64,000 nt of DNA from Gymnopus androsaceus JB14 (GCA_009733575.1 ML769384.1:933257-997256); one strand, 5' to 3'. Counted from the stretch's first letter, positions 46,740 to 58,193 are shown. A program made the numbers and translations. Notes: generated by a model not told the origin, from the sequence alone.

Positions 46740-48113
46740 GTAAGTGTAAGATAAGGCAAGACAGGTAAGATACAAGGAGTCTGATCTATATGACAGGTGT
46801 GGGATTGCCGGTCTGTTTGGAGACCAGACCGGCAGTTCATGTCATCATCTTTCTTTGCTTGCTGCCGCCATGGTCTTGTGTGCACAGCTTGCATTTTATG
46901 CATTCTGGTCCTCTTCATGCCAAGAATTTCGGGACATTCTCTTATCCTTTCCCTTCTCATCTTCCTCTCACCATAATCTGCCCAAATTCTGCAGAGTGGC
47001 ATTCTCTGGTATGACTTGGAAAGGATGACTTTGGCCAAAAGATAAGCACTAGGACTACTCCGCTCATGGCTACACTAGTTTTATCTTAGCTTTAGTACTC
47101 TCAGACACTGGAGGACAAGCTCAGTATCAGTTATTACTCTCAATATTATCATTATACCTCATTTGGCTCAAAGGGACATTGGCCCCTTCTCTCTGAGTAT
47201 CATCTATTCTTTTTATATTATCTGATTTATCTCTGGTTTGTCTACATCTCCAGTAGACTCTCTTCTCCTTTATTTTTGGTGAGCAACAATAAAGTTTAGT
47301 TCCTTTCATCTACCAATGCAATCAAGCAAAGTCCAGAGGGAATGCTGGCCATGTCAGGGTTTATTCCCTCATGAAGGAACTTGTCATTGCAGGTCTCATT
47401 GAGCTCAATGAGCTTGATAAGGAACTTATGGTTCAATCACCTATCACTTGTGTTTATGATTTTCATTCATACTCACTTTCATCAACATACACTTCCATAA
47501 TACATATTGGACTCATGATACTAGTCTAGTTCTGATCAAAAAGCCTCCACCATCCCAGAAATATGGCCCAACTAGCGATTAAGAATTTCTTGCCTCTTGT
47601 CTTCAGTACATAGAATGACTGTACCATCCAAAATGATTCATAGATATCCTTCAACATCAAAGAACCCCATCACAGCCTCAATTTTTGAATTCAGACACCA
47701 CAGGGCAAATACAAGATCACATTTTTATTTAGGGCAGATTTTCGAAAATAATTGTGGAAGATTTGTGTTTTTGGACATGGAAAATGGCCTCATTCATGGG
47801 CCCAGCTTGTGTTATGGAAGTATATGCATCCCTAGAGTCTGGTCAGAAAAAAACATCAGCAGAAAAGGTTCAAAAACATTCAAATTAAGGCCATTAAAGT
47901 CAAAATTACCCCAGAAAAATAGCTACTTGAAGTTTCTTAAGCTATAATTCAATGAATTTCCTATGTTATTTAATTCTGTAAATTGGGATCACTTTATTAT
48001 TCAAGATGCTATAGAATCACCCAATGAACCTTCCCATGATTTGTCCTCATTCATCTGCTATTGTAATTTCAAGGAAAAATAAACATCTTCAATTAATGCA
48101 TCAATATGGCATG
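46740..48113. other. A+T-rich accessory stretch, no gene seen
   Basis: Only short frames. The composition is lower in G+C than flanking gene regions, consistent with old transposon debris. It ends at the target site of the copia element. Confidence 0.35.
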
Positions 48114-48118
48114 TTCCT

Positions 48119-48334
48119 TGTGAAAGGTTATATTGAGCGTAATAAATTATATTCGTAATGTCTGGTACAGAGCAAGCAAGCTTAAGTGGGTAAAGTAAAG
48201 TGAGGTAAAATAGTCCGTCATACCTGGTATGAAGCAAGCAAGCTAAAGGGGCTTGCTCCATCCCAGGATGGTAAGTATGCGCAATCCGGAACCTAATCAG
48301 TTGCAATGCGACGCTCAGTCATCAACCGCTGACA
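48119..48334 (-). repeat. 3' LTR of the copia element
   Basis: 216 bp, TG...CA ends. Contains two internal GCAAGCAAGCTTAAG/GCAAGCAAGCTAAAG motifs about 60 bp apart, present in both LTRs. A polypurine tract lies just inside. Confidence 0.9.
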
Positions 48335-48529
48335 CCCCCCCTTGACCGGCATTGAGTCTGAGCATACTGACCCAGTGTGTATGTAGGGTCCTGTGTAACG
48401 GTTTGGTGAGCATGTCTGCAAAGTTTTCTTTGTTGGAAATATAGATGACATCGAATTTGTTTAAGGATGCAGTCTCAGATGAAGTGTTCTCGAATCGATA
48501 TGTGCTTTATTTTGCTATGAGCGTGAGGG

Positions 48530-49440
48530 TCATGAAGTGCACGCAATCGTACCCTGGTTGTCACAGAAGATGGTAGTCGGGGAGTATTGAGGAAAGCCTA
48601 GTTCGGCGAGGAGGTTTTGAAACCAAAGTACCTCTCGAGTGCAATGCGTTGACACCAGATACTTGGCCTCGCAAGATGATAACACAATGACACCTTGTTG
48701 CTTTGACCTCCATGATAGAGGTGAGTTACCCATCATGATAATGAAACCAGATATAGATTTCCTTCCGTTGCCCATTCCCCAGTCCGAATCTGAGAGCACC
48801 CGTATCATTGAGTATACAATATTGGATGACCCTAAAACTGTCCCATGTGATTCTGTGCCCTTTAGGTATTGAAGGAGGTGTTTTGCAGCGGCAACGTGAG
48901 AAGGTCCTGGGTTCACCATGTAACCTGCTAGTTCTCGGACCATGTAGCTTATGTCTGAGCAAGAACACGTTCCTAGATACATACATTTCCCAACCACGGC
49001 TCCATAAGGGAATTTGTCAACCACTTTCTGCTCCTCAGGTGTGAGTGGAGTTGTCTGTGGTGATAGGTGTTTGCCTGGATCCATGGGAGTGTGTACAGGG
49101 TTGCAGTTGTTGAATCCAAATTCTCGGAGTATTGATTGGATGTAGGTGCGCTGGTTGATCTTTAGAGTGTTTTAGTCCATACAGTCCCTTTCAAAGCCTC
49201 CAATAACCAGATCCAGCAATGGAGGGTTTTCGCATGTATATTTCTTCGTCTAGAGGACCGTTCAGGTAAGCCATTTTGACATTGACTTGTCGTAGCTCCA
49301 TGTCGTGTTCGGCGGCTAGGGCGAGGATGGTTTGCATTGATTCACAATGGGCAACCGGCGCGAAAGTGTAAGTGAAGTCTTGACCAGGGATTTGTGTGAA
49401 TCCCTTTGCAACTAATCTGGCCTTGAACTGGGCTATGAGG
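48530..49440 (-). pseudogene. Copia reverse transcriptase and RNase H remnant
   Basis: From about 49,440 down: AKGFTQIPGQDFTYTFAPVA (RT fingers), ALAAEHDMELRQVNVKMAYL (expected DVKTAFL; the metal-binding Asp is Asn here), an interrupted stretch around 49,190-49,090 missing the YVDD-type box, then LGTCSCSDISYMVRELAGYM, HLLQYLKGT, the RNase H start VLSDSDWG, SWRSKQQGVIVLSSCEAKYL with the catalytic Glu and DNQGTIA. Frame changes and the lost Asp make it non-functional. Confidence 0.85.
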
Positions 49441-49804
49441 CCATCCTTGTCATGTTTGATTTGTAGGACCTATTTTGAGCCTACCGCTTTCCTTCCCTGA
49501 GATAGTTCATCTACTTCCTTCAGCCATGGAAGATAGCAAAACACATCAGCTTGGGGAATTGCCCAAGGTCTGATGTGATCAGCAAGAGTAGTTCCCCAAG
49601 CAGCTGAATATAGGGCCCCAAGGGAGTCCATCTGGCATATTTGTCAATGCTGATAAACCGGACCATTGCAATTAAATCATTATCAATTACCGTCCTCTGT
49701 GATGAGACGGATGGGCCGGACACCTTACGGATCTGGCCCGGGACGGTGCTTGACCCAAGTAAAATATTGGTAGAATGGGGATTTGAAAAGGCTGATGTGA
49801 TCAG

Positions 49805-50223
49805 CTAGCAGCTACAGGTGACTTCCTTGTAGACACCCTTTTCCTTTAACGACTCGAGTTCCTCGTATATCGCCGCCAACCAATATGTCCAGTATATGGA
49901 TGATTGGGCTTCCTGTACCAATTGTGGGTCTTTCTCCTCTGAATCATCAATTGGTTTGGTGAGGGCAGCGCCAGCGTAATTTATTTCAGTTTTGACAAAG
50001 CTTTGAGCAAGTGAGGGAAAGTCTGACTTGTTGCATTCAATATCGAGTTCTTCGTTGGTACTGAGGATGTGTTCGAGTAGGTTTGAGTGCCCCCCCTCGT
50101 CCGCTGTACTGACATGATTCACAACGTAACAAGCTGGGAGTCTTCGCATGTGATCACTGCGCCTGGGTTCAAGTGATTCGTTTGAAGGATCCTCCATTTC
50201 GATATCTTCATCTGTGGGGGACC
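49805..50223 (-). pseudogene. Copia pol linker between integrase and RT
   Basis: Hydrophilic segment PTDEDIEMEDPSNESLEPRR, RLPACYVVNHVSTADEGG, then QEAQSSIYWTYWLAAIYEEL, corresponding to the acidic linker and the start of RT (A...W..A...E...L). Upstream it is bounded by an intron-like sequence (50,224-50,282). Confidence 0.65.
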
Positions 50224-50282
50224 TGCATTAAATCGGAAGTTAATTTATAACTTGTGTTTGAGTATGTCATTGTGTACTTACA
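50224..50282 (-). other. Intron-like sequence inside copia pol
   Basis: On the element's coding strand a 59-nt segment starts GTAAGTAC, ends TTTAATGCAG, and has a TTAACTTC-type branch region. That is the form of the genomic introns here. It separates the integrase-side sequence from the acidic linker. Confidence 0.5.
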
Positions 50283-50283
50283 C

Positions 50284-50520
50284 AGTCAATGGGACACCAT
50301 CTTGTGGCTTGGGAGGTAACAATATATATGCCATCTTGTGGCCTTAATCTGTAGTTACAGAATAAGTAAAAATATTTTGGGATCGGGAGTCATTACTCAT
50401 GGATCCAAATTGCCATCTTGTGGACTTTGGGTGCCATCTTGTGGACTTTGGGGGCCAGCTTGTGGACTTCAGCCAGCTTGTAGCCTTGGGGTCTCAGACG
50501 GGAACCGTTCACTACCGCAT
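50284..50520. repeat. Six spaced CCATCTTGTGG-like motifs replacing the integrase core
   Basis: Copies or near-copies of CCATCTTGTGG occur at about 50,298, 50,331, 50,412 and 50,430, with degenerate CCAGCTTGTGG and CCAGCTTGTAG at about 50,456 and 50,472. Two successive units share CCATCTTGTGGACTTTGGG. They lie where the rest of the integrase catalytic core should be. Confidence 0.6.
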
Positions 50521-51130
50521 TCAGCATCTTGATAGCAATGTTCTACCTCAAATGGGATATCATCCCATAGGAGAAGCATTTAACGGCTTCATCTCTGGTC
50601 TTCAAGAACAAGATCCATATATACTATATAGCGTGAGTGGTCGTCAACAAAGATTATGAAGTAGCAAAATGAACTGTAGCCAAGGGGAAGGGTACCGCAA
50701 ATATCAGAATGAATTCAAAAGAGAGGGCGATCAGCTCGTGTATAGGATTGCTTGGGGAAGGGAAGCTGTTTGATATTGGCCAACGCGCATATACAGCAAT
50801 TCCTGACCTCCACTGCATCAATGGGTAGGCCAGTTGTGGCACGCTTGAGGCCTTTAACGTCTACATGGCCCATTAGATGGTGGTAAAACCCAACTGTTTG
50901 GCTGTTTCGGACTCTGAGCCCGGACCAAACAATGCCGTAACATCAGGTACCATTCCTGCAATCACCACTGATTGCGAGGAAGCTGCTGGAGTACTCGGAT
51001 TGGGTTCCAGTGCTTGTATCAGAGTTATGTCCATCTGGTACAAGTCTTGTACAATGGACCCAAGAGCGAAAGGCACGCTCTTTGCATTGTAGTAGGTGAT
51101 TTTGCCGTCTCCGGTTCAAGTACTGACACC
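50520..51130 (-). pseudogene. Copia gag-pre-integrase region and truncated integrase
   Basis: Minus-strand pieces include ALGSIVQDLYQMDITL, then an HLMGHVDVKGLKRA/NCCICALA zinc-type block (HxxxH...CxxC, about 50,890-50,790) and FVDDHSRYIW, the start of the integrase core, near 50,630. The core then stops after EAVK-like sequence at about 50,530; the second Asp and the catalytic Glu are absent. The integrase is therefore deleted. Confidence 0.7.
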
Positions 51131-51343
51131 TTTCTTATCAATTCTTGAACCAGATATGAGGTTGCAGCAGGCTGAAGGGATATGGAGGACATTGGACAAC
51201 AAGAAGTTCCCGTGAGATCCACCAAACTTTGCTTTCAACACAATGGTTCCCTTTCCAATTGCTACAGCGGACAGTTTCAAGCCAAAACCGTGCACATTGA
51301 GTGGTGATTCCATTTTGGCGTAATCGTGGAAGAGTCTTTGGTC

Positions 51344-51571
51344 TCAAAATATGTGCCTAGTCGCACCTGTGTCATGATTGATAGAGTTGTCCTGTGGGAT
51401 ATCAACATTCAATGCTGCTGCGTTGATATGGACTTTCTCATTGAGTCTGATTTTGTCTTCCTTGTCGACCATTCCACCCTCAACTTCCATCATGAATATG
51501 AAGCTATCTGCAACTTGCCCTAGAACTTCATTCACTTCTTCCTCGGTAGCCTGTCCATAGTTAGCAGACAC
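51344..51571 (-). pseudogene. Copia aspartic protease segment
   Basis: Contains NHDTGATRHIF, the catalytic D-T/S-G-A motif of copia proteases, preceded by VHINAAALNVDIPQD. It is open over about 75 codons but out of frame with the neighbouring gag segment. Confidence 0.75.
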
Positions 51572-51664
51572 TGCATGTCAACTCAGATCTCCTTCCTCAG
51601 CCATTCCCACTTGCTCTTGCTGCTTATTCTGGTCAGCCTTTGCCTTTTCTATGGCCGATTTCCT

Positions 51665-52750
51665 TTACGACACTGCTTTAGCCTCAGGTGAAAGGTGCAG
51701 GTCCTTCTGGCCCCTGAAGTTTGGAGGGTATTGGCCGACTTTATCCCCACCATATATGAAGCACTCCATTTTTGTGTGACCAACTGGGAATAGGCAGTAC
51801 GTGTTGTCGCATATGAGGTTGGGATTGGAACAATTTCTGGAAGGGTATGGTTTCCTTTTTTGGTTGTTCCTGGCTGATTGTTGTTTGGAGGTAGTAGGAG
51901 CAGCTTTGGGCACAAATTTGGGGTTTGCTGCATAGACACCTGCTACAGCATGTTCCTTCCCTTTTCCTTTCCCTGTGGCTACTATGGCGTTGATGGATGC
52001 CATGGATGGGGCAATCCCTTGTTCAATTTCTTCCGTCTGCAATTGCTGGATAACTTGTCCAGAATTTAGTGGTCTTCCAGATGCCTCTCCTTCTCTCATT
52101 TGCTTTCATAGATTGTCTCAACAGTATCTCCAGGAGTCTTGTGTTGACATGAGCATGATGAGGTGTTTCGCAAATTCTGAGTCAGGCATCATGCCTGGAT
52201 CTGCATTGCAAAGCCTCCCGTATAACTGGATCATCATTCAAAGCCAGAGTACTGGGTCATCTCCATTGCAGCTATTGCCAATGATCTGCTGTTTTATGGC
52301 AATTGCAGTGAGACTGTTGGCAGGCTTGTACTTGTTCTTAAGGGCGAACCATGCTGCGTGGGCACTCGTACATCCTTGGACAACATATAACTTCTGAATG
52401 GGGACAGCTTTGATGATAGCGGATAGTGTTTTCTTGTTGCCGTCAAGCCAGGTTTTTGCTTCCTCTTTTGCAGCTTGGACTAGTATCTTGTTGCCAGGGA
52501 TTCGGATTGTCATTTTATGACCTTGGTCGTTTATCCCCTTGACCTGTTTGCTGGTTTGGAGTTCGGGAATCATGGGAGGATTATATTCTGGACTATCGAC
52601 GAACTTCCAGTAACCGGTGGCATTGAGTTCAAGGGTTAACTTCATCCTGAACTTGTTGTAGTTGTTTGAGCCATCTTCATTCTCCTTTATAGGGGTAGGA
52701 GTGAGTTGTCTCCAATCCGCTTTCTCTTTGTCGTTGCTAATTTCGGACAT
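51665..52750 (-). pseudogene. Copia gag with zinc knuckle, frame broken
   Basis: ATG 52,750 (MSEISNDKEKADWRQLTPTP) starts a UBN2-type gag: NNYNKFRMKLTLELNATGYW, AKTWLDGNKKTLSAIIKAVP, AAWFALKNKYKPANS. The frame is lost near 52,240 and resumes at about 52,100 (REGEASGRPLNSGQVIQQLQ). A CCHC-like knuckle C-x4-C-x5-H-x4-C (CDNTYC...GHTKMEC) follows near 51,780, with longer spacing than the usual CX2CX4HX4C. Confidence 0.8.
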
Positions 52751-52885
52751 GGTGAAGTTGTTGGATTGTGGAGATGAGCTTTTGAGCGGAGGCGAGAGAG
52801 TTTAAGGTTTGAGGTATTCTGGTAGGGATTTTTTACTCCTATAGATATTGTGTACGCAGATTGTTTAGAGCTCGGGCCCACAACC

Positions 52886-53101
52886 TGTGAAAGGTTATAT
52901 TGAGTGTAATAAAGTATATTCATAATGTCTGGTACGTAGCAAGCAAGCTTAAGTGAGTAAAGTAAAGTGAGGTAAAATAGTCCGACATACCTGGTACGGA
53001 GCAAGCAAGCTAAAGGGGCTTGCTCCATCCCAGGATGGTAAGTATGCCCAATCCGGAACCTAATCAGTTGCGATGTGACGCTCGGTCATCAACCGCTGAC
53101 A
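52886..53101 (-). repeat. 5' LTR of the copia element
   Basis: 216 bp, TG...CA ends, 13 hand-counted mismatches to the other LTR, mostly transitions. Just inside it the coding strand reads GGTTGTGGGCCCGAGC, where a primer binding site is expected; I could not match it to a particular tRNA. Confidence 0.9.
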
Positions 53102-53449
53102 TTCCTTCTGGGTTTAAGCCATGATATAAAAGCCTTATGGTCCCAATAGTAGTCCTGTACATAAATAATTGCAAGAAAAGCCTAGGAACACATTGAAAAA
53201 AGCTCATTAGAGTCAAAATTCACAAAAATTACATCATAAAATTTGATACTTTGTACATATTGACCTATAACTCTACCATTTGTAAATATTTCTCAAATGT
53301 GAAACTGGACCAACTGCGCAATCGAAAGGGCTACAATATTTCCCTCAAACACAAATTGTAATATGTACTATTCGCCCCGCTATGGCCGTTACAAGGCGAA
53401 ATTTTGCGTGTTTGGTTAATTTTCGCCGCGCCAGTAGGAAGGATCTGTA

Positions 53450-53901
53450 ACAAGCACCGAATCCTTCTCTTCCACTAGTTCTGCGCCTTTGCCCAGTTAC
53501 GAATTAGTAATAGTAACAGATGGTTCTTTGCTTCTCGAACGCGCCTGAGCTAGCTTCCTTCCTGCCATCAACACCCTCCCTGAATAGCTATGGCCTTGGG
53601 TTTTAATATTTATGGAGACTCGGATCTTGAATGCTAACATTAGCAGTCTTCAGCAGTCCGTGTCAGACAGGAATCACCGGCCGCCGAACGACACATCTTC
53701 TTCGCTATCGCGGGCCCGTATAAGAGTCATCGGCCCCCAAACGACACCAGTCTCAGTCATCGTCCGGTTCCGAATCTTCTGTTGTGGTGGACTGGCGTAT
53801 TGGCTAGCTACTGCGTACACTATTTGACTCAGTCATATATATAGTGCCTTTCCTGGGGAGCCACATAAAAACGACGTGAAGCAAAATTTGCATCCTCCAC
53901 C
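53450..53901. repeat. P450 upstream flank, duplicated with 39,350-39,937
   Basis: Shared blocks: TACGAATTAGTAATAGTAACAG, TCCCTGAATAGCTATGGCCT, GGCCGCCGAACGACA. The two flanks are rearranged by small indels. This shows that the duplication unit included the SRA-P450 intergenic region, not only the P450 coding part. Confidence 0.75.
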
Positions 53902-56533
53902 ATGTTGGGAACTGTCGTTAAAGGCGTCTTTGCTTTCGTCTTCATTTCAAGCGCATACATCCTCTTCGGATTCGTTTATCGATACTATCAAAGATCTCTC
54001 AAGTTTTTGAGAGGTCCTCCGAGATCTTCACTCCTCCTTGGTTGGTGTTCATGCCGGCTTCTTACCTTTAAACTTACCAGCCCATTAGGAAACGACTATG
54101 AAATAATTCACCAAGAAGTGGATTGTTATTTTTTGCTCCTACGTTCGTCACACTCATGTACATCCTATTTTTGAAGGAGGTCAACACTATCGAAACCAAA
54201 TGGTTTGATAAATATGGGACTGCTTTTCGAACGAGCACCTGTTATGGAGTAAGTGGAATCCAGGACCTCGAATTGCAGTTCCCGCCCATTGTCGATCACC
54301 TTCTGATGCCCATCATGTCATTTCTCACAGGAAGACGCGTTAATGGTGGCCGATCCCCGTGCCCTGCAATACGTTCTCCACACTTCAGGGTATCGATTCC
54401 CAAAAAGCATTGACTCGCAGCAGATAACCAAAATGATGTTTGGGCGTGGGTGAGTGTTTTTGTTACTTAGGCTGCTTGAGCTGAATTTATTTATTTTTGG
54501 GGGCCGTTTAGTATTGTGTGGGCAGAAGGTGGATCTTTTGTAGTCATGCTCATGCTAAAGGCTCATTTAATATGAAGGCGAAGTCCATAACCGACAGAGG
54601 AAAGCTCTGAACCCTGCTTTTTCTGCTACTCAGTTGCGACAATTTCTGAGTTTGTTCCAACGTTCCACTGCTCGAGTAAGCTCAACCTTTTGCTTTTGAT
54701 TTCGGAATACGAGCTGTTAATTGGGTCTCCCAGCTAGCTAACAAATGGAAAGAAGAGCAACTGGTCGGCTCAGTCGTCAACGTGTCGCAATGGCTTCCAA
54801 AGATCACATTAGACGTTATCGGTGAAAGTAATTCTTTCAAATATTGTTTACCATTCATCCGCTAATTAACAACCCAGGTGCATTCGATTACAAGTTTGGA
54901 GCACTTGATGGCCATGCAAACGAGTTGGGCGAAATTTTCAAGCATATGTTGTATGTATTCTTTCCGACTCTCGAATTATATTTTCTTAAAGCTATATCCT
55001 TATGCCTCAGTGCCGATTCCCGTCTCTATCCCCAAACACAGATTATACTCTTCCGAGCCTTCCGGCGGTCCCTTCCCACTCCGCTGGCGAACTTTTTGTG
55101 CCGATTCCCAACCAAAGAAGAAACGAGGTTCAGGGAATTTTCGGTTGCATCTAAGAAGGTTGCCAAGTCTGTCTTTAGGACCGCGACCGAGGCAGCCAAT
55201 GGACAGGAAGACTCAAAAGGAAGCAAAGATGTACTCAGTGTCTTGCTCCGTTCCAATGTAGCTGAAGATCCAAAGAAGGCCCTTGACGAGGATGAGGTAC
55301 TTTCCCAAATGGCGTACGTACTAGTATTGCTGAAGAATATATCTAACTAACGAGGGCTCTACAAGGACGATCATGCTTGCAGGCCATGAGACAACTGCAT
55401 CCACTACTACCTGTAGGCTTATCATCCAATGATACCTCAGTATAGACTAACTATTGCTTTTCTAGGGCTGCTTTTTGAGCTAGCTAAATCCCTCAAAGAT
55501 CAACAGAGGGTTTATGCTGAAATCCGAGATGTGCGAGCCCGAGTTGGTGTAGACGCGGAGTTGACTGCCAGTGATTACGATTCGATGCCTTTCTTCAACG
55601 CCGTTATCAAGGTTCGTTTCCGTTGCCTTGAATAGCAGCAGATATCCACTAATTACACGTTCGCGTTGGCAGGAAGGACTGCGACTACACCCCATAGTAA
55701 GCTTTTTGCTCTATTTCTTGTATATCTCGCTCTACCACGTCTACAGGTACCAAACCTCTTTCGACAAGCAGCCTCGGACGATAGCATTCCACTTGAATTT
55801 CCTATCATTACAGAGTCCGGGGAAGAGATCTCGCAAATACCTGTTAGCAAGGGACAGCGGATTGTTCTTTCCATTGGAGTGTATAACAGGTGGGTCAAGA
55901 TCAAGTATCTGCCATGAAGCAATTTCTTACTGCCAACCAATAGGTTGACCCAAGTATGGGGTGACGACGCCAATGAATGGAACCCAGAGCGGTTCATCAT
56001 CGATTCGAAGAAGAAGACGGCTCTTGGAGTTTACGCCAATCTGTGAGTACAAAGTAATTGAACAATGTGGAAGCTATTCTTACCGATCTATTAGAATGTC
56101 ATTTAGTGAGTGATTCTTTACAGCGTCCAGGATATATTGACAGTCTGCAATTCTCAAGGTGCTGGTGTAAGAGCCTGCATAGGGTGAGTGAAGTATACAT
56201 ATGCGCGTACAGTGCCCACTGACATTTTTGGTGATATACTCTAGCTGGCGATTTGCGTGAGTACCTTTCTTTAACAGTAATTTCTGCAGTATAACAACGC
56301 CTTCCAGCATAATGGAACTTCAAGCGATTCTCTTCGGTCTCCTCCAGAAGTTTGAATTTTCTCCTCCACCTGGGGGGTTGGACGATATCCAACGCGTACC
56401 AGGTATATCTTGCTTTGTATCTTCTGAAATTTTTCCTCAATACCTCTACGCAGCGGGAATAATGATACCGATGAAGAAGAACAACTGGCAAGAAGGAGTT
56501 CAGATGCCGTTGCATGCCAAAGTTCGTAAATGA
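53902..56533 (+). CDS. Cytochrome P450, copy 2
   Basis: Paralogue of the copy at 39,938, very similar throughout, with the same intron positions. Start MLGTVVKGVFAFVFISSAYI (N-terminal anchor); then NDYEIIHQEEVNTIETKWFD, LMVADPRALQYVLHTSGYRF, the helix-C WAEGEVHNRQRKALNP, LFRAFRRSLPTPLANFLCRF in frame (broken in copy 1), AGHETTAST, EGLRLHP (ExxR), WNPERFIIDSKKK, and FSAGVRACIGWRFA with the heme Cys. C-terminus MIPMKKNNWQEGVQMPLHAK ends at 56,533. About 540 aa. No frame break was found when introns are removed, so this copy can be functional. Family and substrate not assigned. Confidence 0.85.
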
Positions 56534-56599
56534 GGGAGGTGGACAAGGGTTAGGTCGCACAAGTAGTATGAGATGTCGGCATTGGGTACGGATGCTCTA

Positions 56600-57317
56600 C
56601 TCATGGCCGCGGAAAGTAACGGTCCGCCTGTATTTTGTATGTATTTCATGAACGAGTGCATATTTTTACATGGGGTCTTTTGCAGATCTGAGGAGTAGCT
56701 TACTCTCAACATTCTGAGATAAGTTTTGAAGTCATCCTATTAAATTTGCTGTCTATATCAGGCAATTTCTGTGTTTCGAAAAATTTGTGAAAAATTAACT
56801 CGCGAAATAATTTTTTTTGAGCTTTGCTGTGCCCACCATCAGAAAGAGGGACATTGAAAACCCCCCAGCGCATTTTATTCCATAAGATTTCGTCACGATC
56901 TGAGCTGGGCACGCAGGGCGGAAAGAGCGCAGATTCGGCCCATTTTGGCCCATTTTGCCGGATTTTGCCGGAATTTGGCCATTTTGGCCAGCTTTTGTCT
57001 GAGCATAGCGAGCTTAAATGTGAATAAAATCTTATGGGATAAAATGCGCTGGGGGGTTTTCAATGTCCCTCTTTCTGATGGTGGGCACAGCAAAGCTCAA
57101 AAAAAATTATTTCGCGAGTTAATTTTTCACAAATTTTTCGAAACACAGAAATTGCCTGATATAGACAGCAAATTTAATAGGATGACTTCAAAACTTATCT
57201 CAGAATGTTGAGAGTAAGCTACTCCTCAGATCTGCAAAAGACCCCATGTAAAAATATGCACTCGTTCATGAAATACATACAAAATACAGGCGGACCGTTA
57301 CTTTCCGCGGCCATGAG
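56600..57317. mobile_element. Foldback MITE, 718 bp, ~290-bp inverted arms, TA flanks
   Basis: Left arm 56,600 to about 56,890 (CTCATGGCCGCGGAAAGTAA...) and right arm about 57,027-57,317 (its reverse complement) are nearly identical. The 136-bp loop contains repeated GGCCATTTTGGCC-like and GCCGGATTTT motifs. TA flanks both ends (56,598-56,599 and 57,318-57,319), as for Tc1/mariner-type elements. The paralogous flank of P450 copy 1 (GATGCTCTGTAGATTGG, 42,636) lacks the element and shows the empty site. Confidence 0.88.
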
Positions 57318-57407
57318 TAGATTGGTTGAGAATTGAGAATCGGAAATTAGAAAGGATGAGCGGTTGTCTGGTTTTACGCTGCTTTGTAATACTTACGGTT
57401 TTATTGT

Positions 57408-57830
57408 CTCTTCACTAAATGGGTCTTCTGTGACCAAGAAACCTGTGAGGGTTATTTGCAGATTGAAGTCGAAATCAAACTATGAGGGTTATGAACCACA
57501 GCGCTATTTGTTCCGTCTCTGTAGGCATGGTTTGAGCCTGTATCCAGAGGGATACGGTAAGTAGATTACTTCCAGTTCGTGATGTGCGGACCCGTACCAA
57601 TTGAGCTCTTTTAGCGTCTTCCTAATCAGCCCCCGATACCCAAAGCTCGGGGACGACGACCGGAGACGAGTAACCTGAAAACGAAGACACTGATGCTCCG
57701 ATACACTGGACCGGCGGGTTAAACGCATGGCTGCCCCCCTTTCATAGGACAAAGGGGGTGAGCGTGTTATTAATGGCAGTTGACTTTCAACTGGTGGTCC
57801 GATGTATCTTCTTGCCACTGAAATGTACCG
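57408..57830 (+). pseudogene. SRA-gene fragment 2
   Basis: Corresponds to about 38,780-39,230 of the intact gene: SVTKKPVRVI (CGG to TGC change gives RVICRLK), KSKSNYEGY, then GAGCTCTTTTAGCGTCTTCC and the CCCGATACCCAAAGCTCGG block. Several exons (the start of the SRA core and the VESAW exon) are missing, and frames are broken. It shares an unusual 57,700-57,800 segment with fragment 1. Confidence 0.75.
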
Positions 57831-58193
57831 TAGCGAATAATTTCGAGGTCGCACTGTGATCTACATTATTACTTCTCCTTTCTTTCATGCATAAGTATAT
57901 AATTCTGATCATTCACACTGCCAAAGATATGAATGCACGTACCAGGAGCATCGCTCAACCTGCTGTCGACGCGCAGTTGCCAGGTTCAAGCGGAGCACTT
58001 GAGGAGCGCTTTAGTCGGCACTTGTGTCTGAATTTGATTGCGAGGAACCTCTCGCAGTCCACCTGTCCTCCTCACCTGTCCAGTCCTCACATTCTGAGAA
58101 TCTGCATGTTCTAAACGGGAACATGACAAAGCGCCGCGCCAGGCACCTGAAATTCTTTGGTCTTTCACGTTCGTTTAACGCTCACAAAAAACT

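Larger units (their letters stand above)
48119..53101 (-). mobile_element. Ty1/copia LTR retrotransposon, 4,983 bp, internally deleted
   Basis: Two 216-bp direct LTRs (48,119-48,334 and 52,886-53,101), both starting TGTGAAAGG and ending GCTGACA, are flanked by the 5-bp duplication TTCCT (48,114-48,118 and 53,102-53,106). A polypurine tract AAGGGGGGG (minus strand, 48,343-48,335) adjoins the 3' LTR. Gag, protease, the gag-pre-integrase zinc region, RT and RNase H lie in copia order on the minus strand. The LTRs differ at about 13 of 216 positions by hand count (about 6%), so insertion is old, and the pol frame is broken in several places. It sits between the two P450 copies. Confidence 0.92.

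Noticed and set aside
56824..57211. Short open frames inside the 56.6-57.3 kb element
   Set aside because: The same peptide appears on both strands because of the inverted repeat; it is not evidence of a transposase.
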